Source: Salinimicrobium sediminilitoris
GTDB lineage: Bacteria; Bacteroidota; Bacteroidia; Flavobacteriales; Flavobacteriaceae
Length of the DNA stretch: 64,000 nucleotides
Assembly: GCF_020866905.1 (NCBI RefSeq)
Contig: NZ_JAIVCC010000017.1
Span: 109,754-173,753 of the forward strand
Direction: 5' to 3'
Both the position numbers and the translations under genes were made by a program. The notes below the pieces were generated by a model, which saw only the letters and a list, made by a program, of their open reading frames with translations, ran no database searches and was not told where the DNA came from. Positions 45,463 to 54,845 of the stretch are shown here, piece after piece (the first letter of the stretch is position 1; each line of letters starts with the position of its first letter).

Positions 45463-45679
45463 AGCTTTTTCGGGCACAAGCCGAAGGTTTCCTCAGCAAG
45501 TCCATAAGATTTTACATATCCTGAAATAATCCCTTTAAAAATTATTTTTTTTTAATTTTTTTCAGAAGAAACTGAAGTTCTTATAACGTTCCACAAGAAT
45601 AGAACTTGTAAGGAAAGTTTTGCAAGTGTAACGAATTAGTATTGCCGCACACTAACAGGTTTAAAATAACCATCCAACC

Positions 45680-46090
45680 ATGCAAATTAGAACTTTATTT
45701 CCTTTGCTATTGCTCCTCATTTCAATAACGGCATGTGTAACAACAACAACTGAAACCTATTCTATTAAACCTAATTATTCAGTAACAGAAGAGACTTTAA
45801 AGAACCAGGTCGCCGCTGTTATTCCTGCAGAAACTGTGACTTTCACATCGACACGCACCGAAATATCTGATGGAACGGAATTTAACACAATCCATGTGGA
45901 AATCCGGGCCCCAAGATTACCTGACAATGGATTATCCTTCTCCCGAATGGCCGATGAAATACAAAAAGCTATAGAAAACGGAATCAGGGACATTGAAGAT
46001 TATAAGACAATGACCATTGAAGTTCATCTCACTGAGGATGACAATGAAATAAAATATAATAGGTCTTATAAAAGGGAAATAAGTTTGTAA
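45680..46090 (+). CDS. Lipoprotein, 136 residues, unknown function
   Basis: A lipoprotein signal (TLFPLLLLLISITAC, Cys19) is followed by Thr-rich residues and a soluble domain with RMADEIQKAIENGIRDIED. No known domain is recognised. It is a single gene with a terminator-like hairpin at 46184, and diverges from the SerB-SerA gene. A -7-like TAGTATTG at 45637-45644 with one mismatch may drive it. Confidence 0.65.
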   Translation: MQIRTLFPLLLLLISITACVTTTTETYSIKPNYSVTEETLKNQVAAVIPAETVTFTSTRTEISDGTEFNTIHVEIRAPRLPDNGLSFSRMADEIQKAIENGIRDIEDYKTMTIEVHLTEDDNEIKYNRSYKREISL

Positions 46091-46183
46091 AAGGAGAAAC
46101 AGTGCTTCAGCAAGATTTAGGAATATCTTAAGTCATGAGCTTCTTCAGAAAAAACGGATTTTACTTATCTTCGGAAAAATGAT

Positions 46184-46214
46184 AAAAAAGAGCTTCTACG
46201 GAAGTTCTTTTTTT
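46184..46214 (+). terminator. Terminator-like hairpin just before the triple-rhodanese gene
   Basis: GAGCTTC (46190-46196) pairs with GAAGTTC (46201-46207), with one G-U pair, loop TACG, and T run to 46214. It ends only 20 bp before the ATG at 46235. It may end the lipoprotein transcript or attenuate the next gene. Confidence 0.75.
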
Positions 46215-46234
46215 GCCAAACTATTCGAGAAAAG

Positions 46235-47542
46235 ATGACAAAATTCAGGGAAGTAACCACTCAGGAACTTATAGAAAGACAAAAAAAAGGAGCACGTATC
46301 ATTGATGTGCGTCCTGTAGATGCTTACAACGGCTGGAAACTTCGCGATGAGCATCGGGGAGGACATATTAAGGGCGCAAAATCCCTTCCGGCAAAATGGG
46401 CCGGCTATATGGACTGGATCGAGATAGTGAGGCACAAGGAAATTGATCCATCCGAAGAGATCATCATCTACGGATACACTCACGAAGAAGCTCTAAAAGT
46501 TGCCGAAAGTTTTGAAAAAGCAGAGTACTCTAAAATAGCAGTTTATAACTTCTTTTTAGACGAGTGGGCTCCAGATGAAACTTTGCCGATGAGTTATCTT
46601 CCAAAATACCGGCAGCTGGTATCTGCACAGTGGGTAAAGGACCTGATCTCTGGAAAGAATCCGGCAGAATATGATAATGATAAATATGTTGTCGTGCACT
46701 CGCACTACCGCAACAGGGACGCCTACTTAAGCGGACATATTCCCGGTGCTATTGACATGGACACAAATGCCCTGGAGTCTCCGAAAACCTGGAACCGCCG
46801 CAGTCCCGAAGAATTGAAGAAAGCACTGGAGGAGCACGGGATCACCGCCGATACAACAGTTGTTCTTTATGGAAAATTTATGTTCCCCGATAATGATGAT
46901 GAATTTCCGGGAAGTGCTGCCGGAGACATTGGAGCCATTAGAAACGCGTTTATCATGATGTACGCCGGGGTCAAGGATGTGAGGGTACTCAACGGCGGGT
47001 TCCAGTCCTGGGAAGATGCAGGATTTGAGGTAAGTAAAGATGATGTACCGAAACAACCTGTTCAGGATTTTGGAGCAAAAATCCCAACCCACCCGGAGTT
47101 GGCTGTAGATGTGCCCGAGGCAAAAGAGATGATCGCTGCCGGTGATGCCGACCTGGTTTGTGTACGCAGTTACCCCGAATATATTGGCGAAGTGAGCGGT
47201 TATAATTATATCGAAGCAAAAGGTCGTATACCCGGGGCTATTTTTGCCGACTGCGGGAGTGATGCCTATCACATGGAAAACTATAGAAATGTAGACCACA
47301 CCACCAGGGAATTTCATGAGATCATAGAAAACTGGAAACAGAACGACATAACGCCCGATAAGCACCTGGCTTTTTACTGCGGAACAGGATGGCGTGGCAG
47401 TGAAGCCTGGTTCAATGCATGGCTGCTGGGTTGGCCAAATGTTTCTGTATATGATGGTGGCTGGTTTGAATGGAGCAATGACCCAACAAACCCTTACGAA
47501 ACAGGGGTGCCTGAAGAAGAAGTAGGCTTCAAAAGCCCTTAA
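46235..47542 (+). CDS. Triple-rhodanese sulfurtransferase
   Basis: The 435-residue protein has three rhodanese domains: about 1-125, 130-265 and 285-425. The first (IIIYGYTHEEA) and second (VVLYGKFMFP) lack cysteine in the catalytic loop. The third has the active loop HLAFYCGTGWRGSE, with Cys as the persulfide carrier, and a RIPGAI motif. It should transfer sulfur from thiosulfate or a persulfide. A terminator-like hairpin lies 20 bp upstream of its ATG. The cupin lipoprotein follows after 40 bp. Confidence 0.9.
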   Translation: MTKFREVTTQELIERQKKGARIIDVRPVDAYNGWKLRDEHRGGHIKGAKSLPAKWAGYMDWIEIVRHKEIDPSEEIIIYGYTHEEALKVAESFEKAEYSKIAVYNFFLDEWAPDETLPMSYLPKYRQLVSAQWVKDLISGKNPAEYDNDKYVVVHSHYRNRDAYLSGHIPGAIDMDTNALESPKTWNRRSPEELKKALEEHGITADTTVVLYGKFMFPDNDDEFPGSAAGDIGAIRNAFIMMYAGVKDVRVLNGGFQSWEDAGFEVSKDDVPKQPVQDFGAKIPTHPELAVDVPEAKEMIAAGDADLVCVRSYPEYIGEVSGYNYIEAKGRIPGAIFADCGSDAYHMENYRNVDHTTREFHEIIENWKQNDITPDKHLAFYCGTGWRGSEAWFNAWLLGWPNVSVYDGGWFEWSNDPTNPYETGVPEEEVGFKSP

Positions 47543-47582
47543 CGCGAGTTTCTAGGTGGAACTTCCATAAAAAATTCTAATT

Positions 47583-48149
47583 ATGAGAACTTTAAAAACT
47601 TCTCCCAACGTAAGAAATTTATTTCTTTTTAACCTGTTGCTCACCCTTTTTCTGGTGTCCTGCAATGGAGGCCAAGGCCAGGAATCAGCCAATTCAAAAG
47701 AGCAAGGGCAAACCTTGGAATCCACTCCGGAAAAGGTACATCCAAAGGCAGAACCTTTTGCTTTGGATATTGAGAAAAGTACTATGGACAATGATAACTA
47801 CCGGGAAGTAAGCTGGACCGGAGAGTATATGCAACTTGTTTTTATGTCCCTGGCGCCGGGTGAGCAAATTGATTTAGAGCTCCATAATAATCTTGACCAA
47901 TTTATCCGGGTTGAACAGGGACAGGCACAGGTGCTTATGGGTGAAAAAAAGGATGAACTCAATGTGGAAAAGAATCTAAAGAACGACTGGGCCGTATTAA
48001 TTCCGGCAGGCTATTGGCATATTGTAAAAAATACAGGAGACACTCCTTTAAAATTGTATGTTCTTTATGCTCCCCCTTCCCATCCCGAAGGCACGGTTAA
48101 TAGAACCTACAAAGAAGCTCAGGAATATGCAGAAGAGCATGGTCATTAA
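47583..48149 (+). CDS. Cupin-domain lipoprotein
   Basis: The 188-residue protein has a lipoprotein signal (FNLLLTLFLVSC, lipobox LVSC) and a C-terminal cupin: MSLAPGEQIDLELHNNLDQFIRVEQGQAQVLMG then WAVLIPAGYWHIVKNTGDTPLKLYVLYAPP. His and Glu residues at metal positions are partly present (His, Gln-Gly-Gln). Cupins bind metal and small molecules; the substrate is unknown. It follows the triple-rhodanese gene by 40 bp and may share its transcript. Confidence 0.8.
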   Translation: MRTLKTSPNVRNLFLFNLLLTLFLVSCNGGQGQESANSKEQGQTLESTPEKVHPKAEPFALDIEKSTMDNDNYREVSWTGEYMQLVFMSLAPGEQIDLELHNNLDQFIRVEQGQAQVLMGEKKDELNVEKNLKNDWAVLIPAGYWHIVKNTGDTPLKLYVLYAPPSHPEGTVNRTYKEAQEYAEEHGH

Positions 48150-48267
48150 TAAAAGATGGGCCCGGGATATTCTTTCTTTTCAAACTAAATTATTACACCT
48201 CTGGAACGGGGAAGAATAAATAAATACATTATTCTAGATTCCGAATACAAACGTCCTGTTTAATAAA

Positions 48268-49737
48268 TTATTCAAAAACGGCCGGGATTTCATCAACAGT
48301 GATGTTCCAAATTATTGGAAGCAGAAAATAGATGATAAGGGTAATGATCAAAATGGAGAAAATATTCATCCAAACTCCTGCGCGCACCATATCTTTTATC
48401 TGTAAATGTCCCGACGCAAAAACCACCGCATTTGGCGGAGTTGCGACCGGCAGCATAAAAGCGCAGGATGCCGCGAGAGTAGCCGCTACCAGTAAAAAGT
48501 AAGGATGAATATTCATCGCCAGAGCCATAGGTGCAAGAATTGGCAATAGCATGGCAGTTGTTGCTAAATTTGAAGTTACTTCGGTCAGGAAGTTAACCGC
48601 TGCGACCAAAACCAGCACCAATAGAATTAGGGGAAGGTTTTCAAGATCGGTCAATTTCTCTCCAATCCATACCGCAAGTCCGGTTTCTCCAAAACCTTTT
48701 GCCAGGGCCATCCCGCCTCCAAAGAGAATGATTATCCCCCATGGAATTTTCACCGCATCCTCCCAAATGAGGATACGCCCGTTTTCTTTTCCCGAAGGCA
48801 GAAGAAACAAAACTATTCCGGCAGAAATAGCAATGATTGTATCATCAATGAATGGCATGAATGGTTGGAGTAAGAAAGAACGGGTAATCCATCCCAGTGC
48901 CGTAAGCACAAAAACCGTCAATACAATTTTTTCCTGTTTACTTATGCTTCCCAGTTCGAGGAGAAAGCGGGAAATTTCCTCCCTTCCACCCGAAAGTTTC
49001 ATTCCTTTTAAATTGAAAGCAAGGGATGTAAGATATTTCCAGCAAATGGCCAGAAGAAATAAAGAGATAGGTAAGCCCAATTTGATCCATTCAAAGAAAG
49101 TGATCTCAATCCCGTAAAGCTTCTGAACTATCCCTGCCAAAACCAGGTTTGGTGGCGTTCCTATAAGCGTAGCTATACCACCAATAGAAGCACTATATGC
49201 AATAGCGAGCATTAGCGCCTTTCCAAAAATGACATTTTCATTTCTTTCTGTTTCAGGATTGTCCTTTAACTGGCTGATGATCGCAGCACCAATGGGCAGC
49301 ATCATTACAGAAGTCGCGGTATTTGAGATCCACATGGATAAAAAAGCCGTGGCAACCATGAATCCAAGAATAATAAATTTAAGGTCTGTACCAATTAGCT
49401 TAATAATATTAAGTGCAATTCGCCGGTGTAACTCCCATTTTTCGATAGCAATAGCCAGTAAAAAACCTCCTAAATAAAGAAATACGAATTTATCGCCATA
49501 TGCCGAAGTTGTCTCTCCTATAGATAAGGCACCGGTTAACGGAAAAAGCACAATGGGAAGTAAGGCTGTGACCGCAATGGGGACAGCTTCGGTTACCCAC
49601 CATAAAGCCATCCACAGGGTTACACATAGCACATCCCAGGCGGGGGAAGGCATAGATTGAGGATGATCCAGGCTTTGAAGTACCAGGTAAATCAAAGGAC
49701 CAAGAAAGATCGCTATACGCTTTACAGAAATTTTCAT
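48268..49737 (-). CDS. SLC13/DASS-family sodium-coupled anion transporter
   Basis: The 489-residue membrane protein has about 11-12 helices and the DASS signatures SNTATSVMMLPIG and SIGGIATLIGTPPNLVLAG, with the second SNT-like repeat near EVTSNLATTAMLLPILAP. Members import dicarboxylates or sulfate-type anions with sodium; here the ligand cannot be fixed. It stands alone on the minus strand, convergent with the cupin gene. Confidence 0.92.
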   Translation of the reverse strand: MKISVKRIAIFLGPLIYLVLQSLDHPQSMPSPAWDVLCVTLWMALWWVTEAVPIAVTALLPIVLFPLTGALSIGETTSAYGDKFVFLYLGGFLLAIAIEKWELHRRIALNIIKLIGTDLKFIILGFMVATAFLSMWISNTATSVMMLPIGAAIISQLKDNPETERNENVIFGKALMLAIAYSASIGGIATLIGTPPNLVLAGIVQKLYGIEITFFEWIKLGLPISLFLLAICWKYLTSLAFNLKGMKLSGGREEISRFLLELGSISKQEKIVLTVFVLTALGWITRSFLLQPFMPFIDDTIIAISAGIVLFLLPSGKENGRILIWEDAVKIPWGIIILFGGGMALAKGFGETGLAVWIGEKLTDLENLPLILLVLVLVAAVNFLTEVTSNLATTAMLLPILAPMALAMNIHPYFLLVAATLAASCAFMLPVATPPNAVVFASGHLQIKDMVRAGVWMNIFSILIITLIIYFLLPIIWNITVDEIPAVFE

Positions 49738-49871
49738 CTAACCTAAGTTAAGAAAAGCTTAAGAATATTCGGGACTTCAATCTTTTATACTAATTTCATA
49801 GAGCCTGAGGACTTTAGGCGCCAGAATTCATTTCTTAGAATTAATTACTTACCAACCAAAACCTTTTAAAT

Positions 49872-50336
49872 ATGAAAACCAGTATTACAAAAATTTCAGC
49901 CTTCCCCTTTCTTCTTCTTGTTTTTTTAATTGTCTCCTGTGAAGATAATGAGCAAATAAATCTTTCAGAAAATCAAGAGGCAAGAGAAGATGTCTATGAA
50001 CAGATACTTAATGATGAACAGCTTTTTGGCGAGTTCATGAACGAATTGAGAGAAAACAGAAAATCAATGGAATGGATGGACAACAACCGTCCCATGATGA
50101 ACCGTTTATACGGCAGGGAAAGAATGCATAATATGATGAGAAGAAATCCACAGATGCGGGATTCCATGATGCAGGGAATGATGGCAAGTATGGAAAACGA
50201 TACTATTATAAGATCTTCTCCTCAAATGCGGGAAAGAATGCTACGGCACATGAGCACCATGATGCAACGGGATACAGCTTTTGCAAGGCAAATGCGACAA
50301 ATGGTACGACAATCTACTGCCGGTGAGGAAATGTAG
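49872..50336 (+). CDS. Met/Arg-rich lipoprotein
   Basis: The 154-residue protein has a lipoprotein signal (FLLLVFLIVSCED, lipobox LIVSC), a short acidic linker and then a helical part rich in Met and Arg (MMNRLYGRERMHNMMRRNPQ, MMQGMMASM, MLRHMSTMMQRDTAF). Methionine-rich helices suggest copper or metal binding, or a methionine-oxidation role, but this is inference. It stands alone. Confidence 0.72.
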   Translation: MKTSITKISAFPFLLLVFLIVSCEDNEQINLSENQEAREDVYEQILNDEQLFGEFMNELRENRKSMEWMDNNRPMMNRLYGRERMHNMMRRNPQMRDSMMQGMMASMENDTIIRSSPQMRERMLRHMSTMMQRDTAFARQMRQMVRQSTAGEEM

Positions 50337-50360
50337 AAAAAGTGTATATTTTTATTTTAC

Positions 50361-50527
50361 AGAGGCTGTTTGAAAAGCTGTTAAATCGTTATTCTGACTT
50401 CACCTGCCTGTTCAGTTCAGGAGTGATTTTTTAATTTTAACAATTAGATCTTCAGAATTAAAAGATGAAATTTCTAAAGCTTTGGAAGTTTCAGGTTCAC
50501 GTAAATACAGGATTTCAAACAGCCTCT
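50361..50527. repeat. Palindromic element with 15-bp terminal inverted repeats
   Basis: AGAGGCTGTTTGAAA (50361-50375) and TTTCAAACAGCCTCT (50513-50527) are perfect inverted copies bounding 167 bp with no reading frame. The interior holds CACCTG and CTGTTCAGT at 50408-50416, the latter shared with the element at 58210. It looks like a small non-autonomous repeat (MITE/REP-like). It lies between the lipoprotein and Rrf2 genes. Confidence 0.7.
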
Positions 50528-50560
50528 TATATTTTTTCCTTTCTCAAAAAATGAGCAGTT

Positions 50561-50605
50561 CCTGACACAGGTCATAAAATAAAGACATTTATGTCTCTAA
50601 TTTTG
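50561..50605 (+). promoter_or_regulatory. Promoter of Rrf2-nadA-nadB with two palindromes
   Basis: The -7 element TAATTTTG (50598-50605) is a full match. Upstream, CCTGAC-ACAG-GTCATA (50561-50576) is centred 29.5 bp before its first base. Between them AGACAT-TT-ATGTCT (50583-50596) is a second perfect inverted repeat, ending 1 base before the -7, at the position for an Rrf2 repressor. The promoter appears to have separate activator and repressor sites. Confidence 0.6.
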
Positions 50606-50629
50606 TGCTTTAACCTGATAATAAAGCTC

Positions 50630-51064
50630 ATGTTTTCAAAAGCCTGTGAATATGCAATTAGGGCAGCTATTTTTATCGCTTCAGAATCTGAAAGAGGCAG
50701 AAGAGCCAGCCTTAAAGATATTGCGCGGGAAATAGATTCTCCGGAAGCCTTTACTGCAAAAACTCTTCAAAAGTTAAGCCGAAGCGGCATTATTGTTTCT
50801 ACCAAAGGTGCTCACGGCGGCTTCGAAGTAAAGCAGGATATGGCGACCAAAATCAAGATTTCAGAAATTGTTCTCGCTATAGACGGAGATAAGGTTTATA
50901 CCCGTTGCAGCCTTGGACTTCACGATTGTTCCGAAAACCATCCCTGCCCTTTTCACTCCCGGTTTAAACCGGTAAGAAATGGACTAAAGGAAATTGTAGA
51001 AAATACCAGCCTTAGAGATCTCACCAGCGGACTTGTTTCGGGAGATACTTTTTTAAAGATCTAA
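50630..51064 (+). CDS. Rrf2-family regulator with Fe-S cysteines
   Basis: An in-frame ATG at 50591 lies inside the palindrome and -7 region, so I choose 50630, giving 144 residues. The winged helix ([41 protein letters not shown]) is followed by Cys93, Cys100 and Cys106, spaced C-x6-C-x5-C, close to the iron-sulfur ligands of IscR and NsrR. It likely senses Fe-S state or nitric oxide. nadA follows by 20 bp, an Fe-S enzyme gene, so the regulator probably controls NAD synthesis. Confidence 0.88.
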   Translation: MFSKACEYAIRAAIFIASESERGRRASLKDIAREIDSPEAFTAKTLQKLSRSGIIVSTKGAHGGFEVKQDMATKIKISEIVLAIDGDKVYTRCSLGLHDCSENHPCPFHSRFKPVRNGLKEIVENTSLRDLTSGLVSGDTFLKI

Positions 51065-51084
51065 AACCATCAGAGCCAAAATTT

Positions 51085-52032
51085 ATGACAGTGACAACCC
51101 TGCCTCAAAGAATTTCACAAGTACAGGTAACACGATTAAAAGAGGAAAAAAATGCAGTGATCCTGGCTCATTACTATCAGGAGCCGGAAATACAGGAAGT
51201 TGCCGATTTTATTGGCGATTCTCTGGAACTTGCCAAAAAAGCTGCTCAAACTTCTGCCGATATTATAGTATTTGCGGGGGTACATTTTATGGCCGAAACG
51301 GCAAAGATCCTAAACCCCTCAAAAAAGGTGCTTCTGCCCGATCTTAATGCCGGCTGCTCCCTTGCCGACAGTTGTCCGCCGGAAGCATTTAAAAAACTTA
51401 AAGAACAGTATCCCGATCATGTGGTGGTCACCTATATTAATTGTTCGGCAGAAATTAAAACCCTGAGTGACATTGTATGCACCTCTTCCAATGCCGAAAA
51501 GATCATAAATTCAATTCCCCGGGACAAGCCAATCATCTTTGCGCCAGATAAGAATCTGGGCAGGTACCTCATGGAAAAAACAGGCAGGAAGATGCTGCTG
51601 TGGGATGGTGCATGCATCGTGCACGAAGCATTTTCTCTGGACAAACTCCTGGAATTGTATAAGCTGCATCCTACAGCCCAGATCATTGCGCATCCCGAAT
51701 CTGAAGCGCATATTTTAAAGGCAGCCAATTACGTTGGTTCAACATCGGGGATGCTCAATTATGTGAAGAACAGCGAAAAAAACACATTTATTGTAGCTAC
51801 AGAAGCAGGAATCCTTCACCAAATGCAAAAGGATGTGCCATGGAAAACCCTTATCCCGGCCCCTGCAAAAGAAGACAATACCTGTGCCTGCAGCGAGTGT
51901 GCATTTATGAAAATGAATACCCTTAAAAAGCTGTATGATTGCCTGGAAAATGAAGACCCGGAAATTATTCTTTCCAAAGACCTAATGAAAAAGGCTCTTG
52001 TACCTATTGAACGTATGCTTAAACTTTCTTAA
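51085..52032 (+). CDS. nadA: Quinolinate synthase
   Basis: NadA condenses iminoaspartate and dihydroxyacetone phosphate to quinolinate with a [4Fe-4S] cluster. The 315-residue protein has [12 protein letters not shown] near 27, [10 protein letters not shown] near 90, GSTSGML, and the C-terminal cysteine block [13 protein letters not shown]. It is 2 bp before nadB and 20 bp after the Rrf2 gene, making one operon. nadC is not in the window. Confidence 0.96.
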   Translation: MTVTTLPQRISQVQVTRLKEEKNAVILAHYYQEPEIQEVADFIGDSLELAKKAAQTSADIIVFAGVHFMAETAKILNPSKKVLLPDLNAGCSLADSCPPEAFKKLKEQYPDHVVVTYINCSAEIKTLSDIVCTSSNAEKIINSIPRDKPIIFAPDKNLGRYLMEKTGRKMLLWDGACIVHEAFSLDKLLELYKLHPTAQIIAHPESEAHILKAANYVGSTSGMLNYVKNSEKNTFIVATEAGILHQMQKDVPWKTLIPAPAKEDNTCACSECAFMKMNTLKKLYDCLENEDPEIILSKDLMKKALVPIERMLKLS

Positions 52033-52034
52033 GA

Positions 52035-53564
52035 ATGAAAACAGATGTGCTGGTAATAGGATCGGGAGTGGCAGGTTTGACCTTTGCTATTAAAATAGCG
52101 AAGGCCCGTCCCGATGTAGTAGTATCGGTGATCACTAAAGAAAGAAAAGAGGTTTCCAATACGGCACAGGCCCAGGGCGGAATTGCCGTGGTCCTGGATA
52201 GGTTAAGGGATAGTTTTGAACTGCACGTAAAGGACACTATAAAAGCGGGGCGCGGCCTTAATGATCCTAAGGTTGTGGAAATGGTTGTTTCCCAGGCTCC
52301 CGAACGACTGCTGGAATTGATGGACTGGGGCACTTCTTTTGACGCAGGTAAAAATGGAACTTTAAAACTTGGCCTCGAGGGGGGACATTGCCGGCATCGC
52401 ATTGTACACCACCGGGATCTTACCGGACTGGAAATTCAACGGAAGTTAATCTCCCATTCAAAATCTTATCCCAATATCCACTTTTACGATCATTATTTTG
52501 TAACAGAGCTTTTGGTGAATAAGCAAAAAAACAGTTGTATCGGGATCACCGCCCTGGACAAAGAAACAAGTCAAAAAATAAATTTCACTTCAAAAATCAC
52601 CTTTTTGGCAAGTGGAGGCAGTGGGATGGTGTTTGGCAACACTACAAATCCTTCTGTAGCCACGGGGGATGGTATAGCTATGGCATGGCGTGCCGGGGCC
52701 AGGGTGAAAAACATGAACTATATACAGTTTCACCCAACGGCATTGTACGAAGAAGGAAAACATCCACTTTTCCTCATTTCTGAAGCTGTTCGTGGTTATG
52801 GTGCATATGTGGTGAATCACAAAGGCAACAGGTTCCTTTTTAAAACCGATTCCCGCGGGGAACTTGCTACCCGGGATGTGGTTTCAGAAGCCATAGTTAA
52901 GGAAATGAAATTCTGGGGCGAGAAACATGTCTACCTTGACTGCCGTCATCTTGATCTCCATGATTTCAGCAAAAAGTTTCCAACCATCATTTCCTACTGC
53001 AATTCCATAGGTCTTGACCTGGCAACAGATCTTATTCCGGTTGTACCCGCTGCTCATTATCAGTGCGGGGGTATCGAGGTAGATCAACAGGCGCGAACCT
53101 CGGTAAAGCAGCTGTATGCTTCGGGAGAGTGCGCACATACCGGCCTTCACGGAGCAAATAGATTGGCATCAAACTCTCTTCTGGAGGCACTGGTTTATTC
53201 ACATGAGGCTTCCAAAGTCGTTTTACAGGAACTGGATCTTATTCCGCCACCGCAACTTCATCAACAAAAGGTGCTCCTTAACTGTGAAGCTGAAGCCGAT
53301 GACGAGATCATTGTCAGTCTTCGCATGCGGCTTAATGAGATCATGGATTACGATCTTTTACATTCGGTTTCAAAAAGGACAAAATCTGAAGCTCTTGAAC
53401 AACTGCAATATTTACAGGACATGCTTGAAGATTACCCGCAATTTAATTCGGGCACGGTGGCATTTTTTGAGCTCAGGAATATGGTTCAAACGGCGATGTT
53501 GATCCTCAACGATGCAATAGATCAATCCCTCCCAAAAAAGGGAATTCCTTCTGAAACTTTTTAA
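52035..53564 (+). CDS. nadB: L-aspartate oxidase
   Basis: NadB oxidises L-aspartate to iminoaspartate for NadA. The 509-residue flavoprotein has FAD motif VIGSGVAGLTFAIK at 6-19, GGIAVVLD, GGHCRHRIVHHRDLTG, and active-site HPTALYEEG, with the C-terminal helical domain of the succinate dehydrogenase/aspartate oxidase family. It follows nadA after 2 bp. Confidence 0.96.
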   Translation: MKTDVLVIGSGVAGLTFAIKIAKARPDVVVSVITKERKEVSNTAQAQGGIAVVLDRLRDSFELHVKDTIKAGRGLNDPKVVEMVVSQAPERLLELMDWGTSFDAGKNGTLKLGLEGGHCRHRIVHHRDLTGLEIQRKLISHSKSYPNIHFYDHYFVTELLVNKQKNSCIGITALDKETSQKINFTSKITFLASGGSGMVFGNTTNPSVATGDGIAMAWRAGARVKNMNYIQFHPTALYEEGKHPLFLISEAVRGYGAYVVNHKGNRFLFKTDSRGELATRDVVSEAIVKEMKFWGEKHVYLDCRHLDLHDFSKKFPTIISYCNSIGLDLATDLIPVVPAAHYQCGGIEVDQQARTSVKQLYASGECAHTGLHGANRLASNSLLEALVYSHEASKVVLQELDLIPPPQLHQQKVLLNCEAEADDEIIVSLRMRLNEIMDYDLLHSVSKRTKSEALEQLQYLQDMLEDYPQFNSGTVAFFELRNMVQTAMLILNDAIDQSLPKKGIPSETF

Positions 53565-53622
53565 AGTATATATATTTAGCTGAAGCAAAAGAATTATACT
53601 TGTAAAAATCTTAGACCAAAAG

Positions 53623-54354
53623 ATGCCTTTTGTAAAACGAAAAACTGCTTCTAAATTTCGTAAAGCCCATCGTTACCTCGGAATCTTTCTCGGAATCCAG
53701 TTTCTAATGTGGACCATAAGCGGAATGTATTTTAGCTGGACAGATATCGACGAGATCCATGGCGACCACTTTCGGAAAAGCCATGTACATCCTGCTTCTT
53801 TTACTAATTTAAAAGGTATTTCTGAAGTGATTCCCCAAGTACAGATCAATTCCCTTCAGTTAAAAGAAGTTGCAGGGGAACCATATTACTGGGTCAATGA
53901 AGAAACCTTAGTGCATGCCCGCAGCGGAAATCAAAAACAGGAAATATCCCGGGAGGAAGCAATCAAAATTGCAGATAAGAACATGCTCGATACACTGGAG
54001 ATCTCGGGTATTGAGAGGATCACTTCAACCGGGGAACACCATGAATACAGGGGCGGTCGACTTCCGGCCTTTGTAATTTCTTATGCAGGAAGCGAAAATA
54101 TAAAAGCTTATGTATCTGCGGTTGACGGCACCTTCAGGTCTGTACGACACAGGGATTGGCGCTGGTTTGATTTCCTGTGGATGACCCACACCATGGATTA
54201 TGAAACAAGAGATGATTTCAATACAACTATTCTTCGGGCTTTTTCTCTTCTTGGATTGATCACGGTATTAAGCGGTTTTGTTTTATGGTTCATCTCCTCT
54301 CCTACCATGATGAAGATTTTTGGTAAGACAGGGAAGAAAAAGAGATTTCAGTAA
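53623..54354 (+). CDS. PepSY-domain membrane protein
   Basis: The 243-residue protein has two hydrophobic helices, FRKAHRYLGIFLGIQFLMWTISGMYF (in parts) and ITVLSGFVLWFISSP, flanking a PepSY-type domain (residues 60-180, with SREEAIKIADKN). It resembles PepSY-associated TM proteins linked to iron and heme uptake. It is a single gene, 58 bp after nadB. The mature domain probably faces the periplasm. Confidence 0.83.
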   Translation: MPFVKRKTASKFRKAHRYLGIFLGIQFLMWTISGMYFSWTDIDEIHGDHFRKSHVHPASFTNLKGISEVIPQVQINSLQLKEVAGEPYYWVNEETLVHARSGNQKQEISREEAIKIADKNMLDTLEISGIERITSTGEHHEYRGGRLPAFVISYAGSENIKAYVSAVDGTFRSVRHRDWRWFDFLWMTHTMDYETRDDFNTTILRAFSLLGLITVLSGFVLWFISSPTMMKIFGKTGKKKRFQ

Positions 54355-54480
54355 AGTTTATTTTCTGGTCAATTTCCCCCTTACGGATTCAGGATAACCA
54401 ATTCAATAATTCAGGTTTCCTGCTCAATTTTGCAATTCTACACCCAACGGGGCTGCAGCTTTCTACCCATTAATATTTAG

Positions 54481-54768
54481 TTATACGTTCTCCCTATAAT
54501 ATTTTTTGATATGCCTCTTCACATAAATAAATCTTAGGAGGCCAATTAGCAGCACAATTGGAGCAACAATGAGAAGAAAGATCCCAAGATCAAACATGTC
54601 TTGCAGAACCTCAACCCGAAGTATAGCCACTCCCGAACCCAGCACCACTATAAATGTCCGGAAATAAGCCAGAAAGGTACGTTCATTTGCCATACGGGTA
54701 CGGTCAATGGCCAACCAGTCCCGCGTGATGAGATCTTCCCTGACTTTTGTTTGTTTTGTTTGTTTCAA
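54481..54768 (-). CDS. DUF202 membrane protein
   Basis: The 95-residue protein carries the DUF202 signature REDLITRDWLAIDRTRMANERTFLAYFRT, followed by two helices (FIVVLGSGVAILRV and FDLGIFLLIVAPIVLLIGLLRF). The start codon appears to be TTG at 54766-54768; no ATG occurs upstream in frame. Function unknown. Single gene. Confidence 0.82.
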   Translation of the reverse strand: MKQTKQTKVREDLITRDWLAIDRTRMANERTFLAYFRTFIVVLGSGVAILRVEVLQDMFDLGIFLLIVAPIVLLIGLLRFIYVKRHIKKYYRENV

Positions 54769-54845
54769 TTTATTCCCCGGACTTTATAATTACTTTGAAT
54801 AAAGGTAGAGATTTAAGTGAGATAATTAAAAACTTCAGATCTGCG

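Noticed and set aside
45606..45644. Crp/Fnr-type site before the lipoprotein at 45680
   Set aside because: TGTAAC occurs only as a half site and not at the 29.5-bp spacing.
50591..50629. Longer Rrf2 start at 50591
   Set aside because: It lies inside the operator and -7 element; the family begins at MFSKACEYA.
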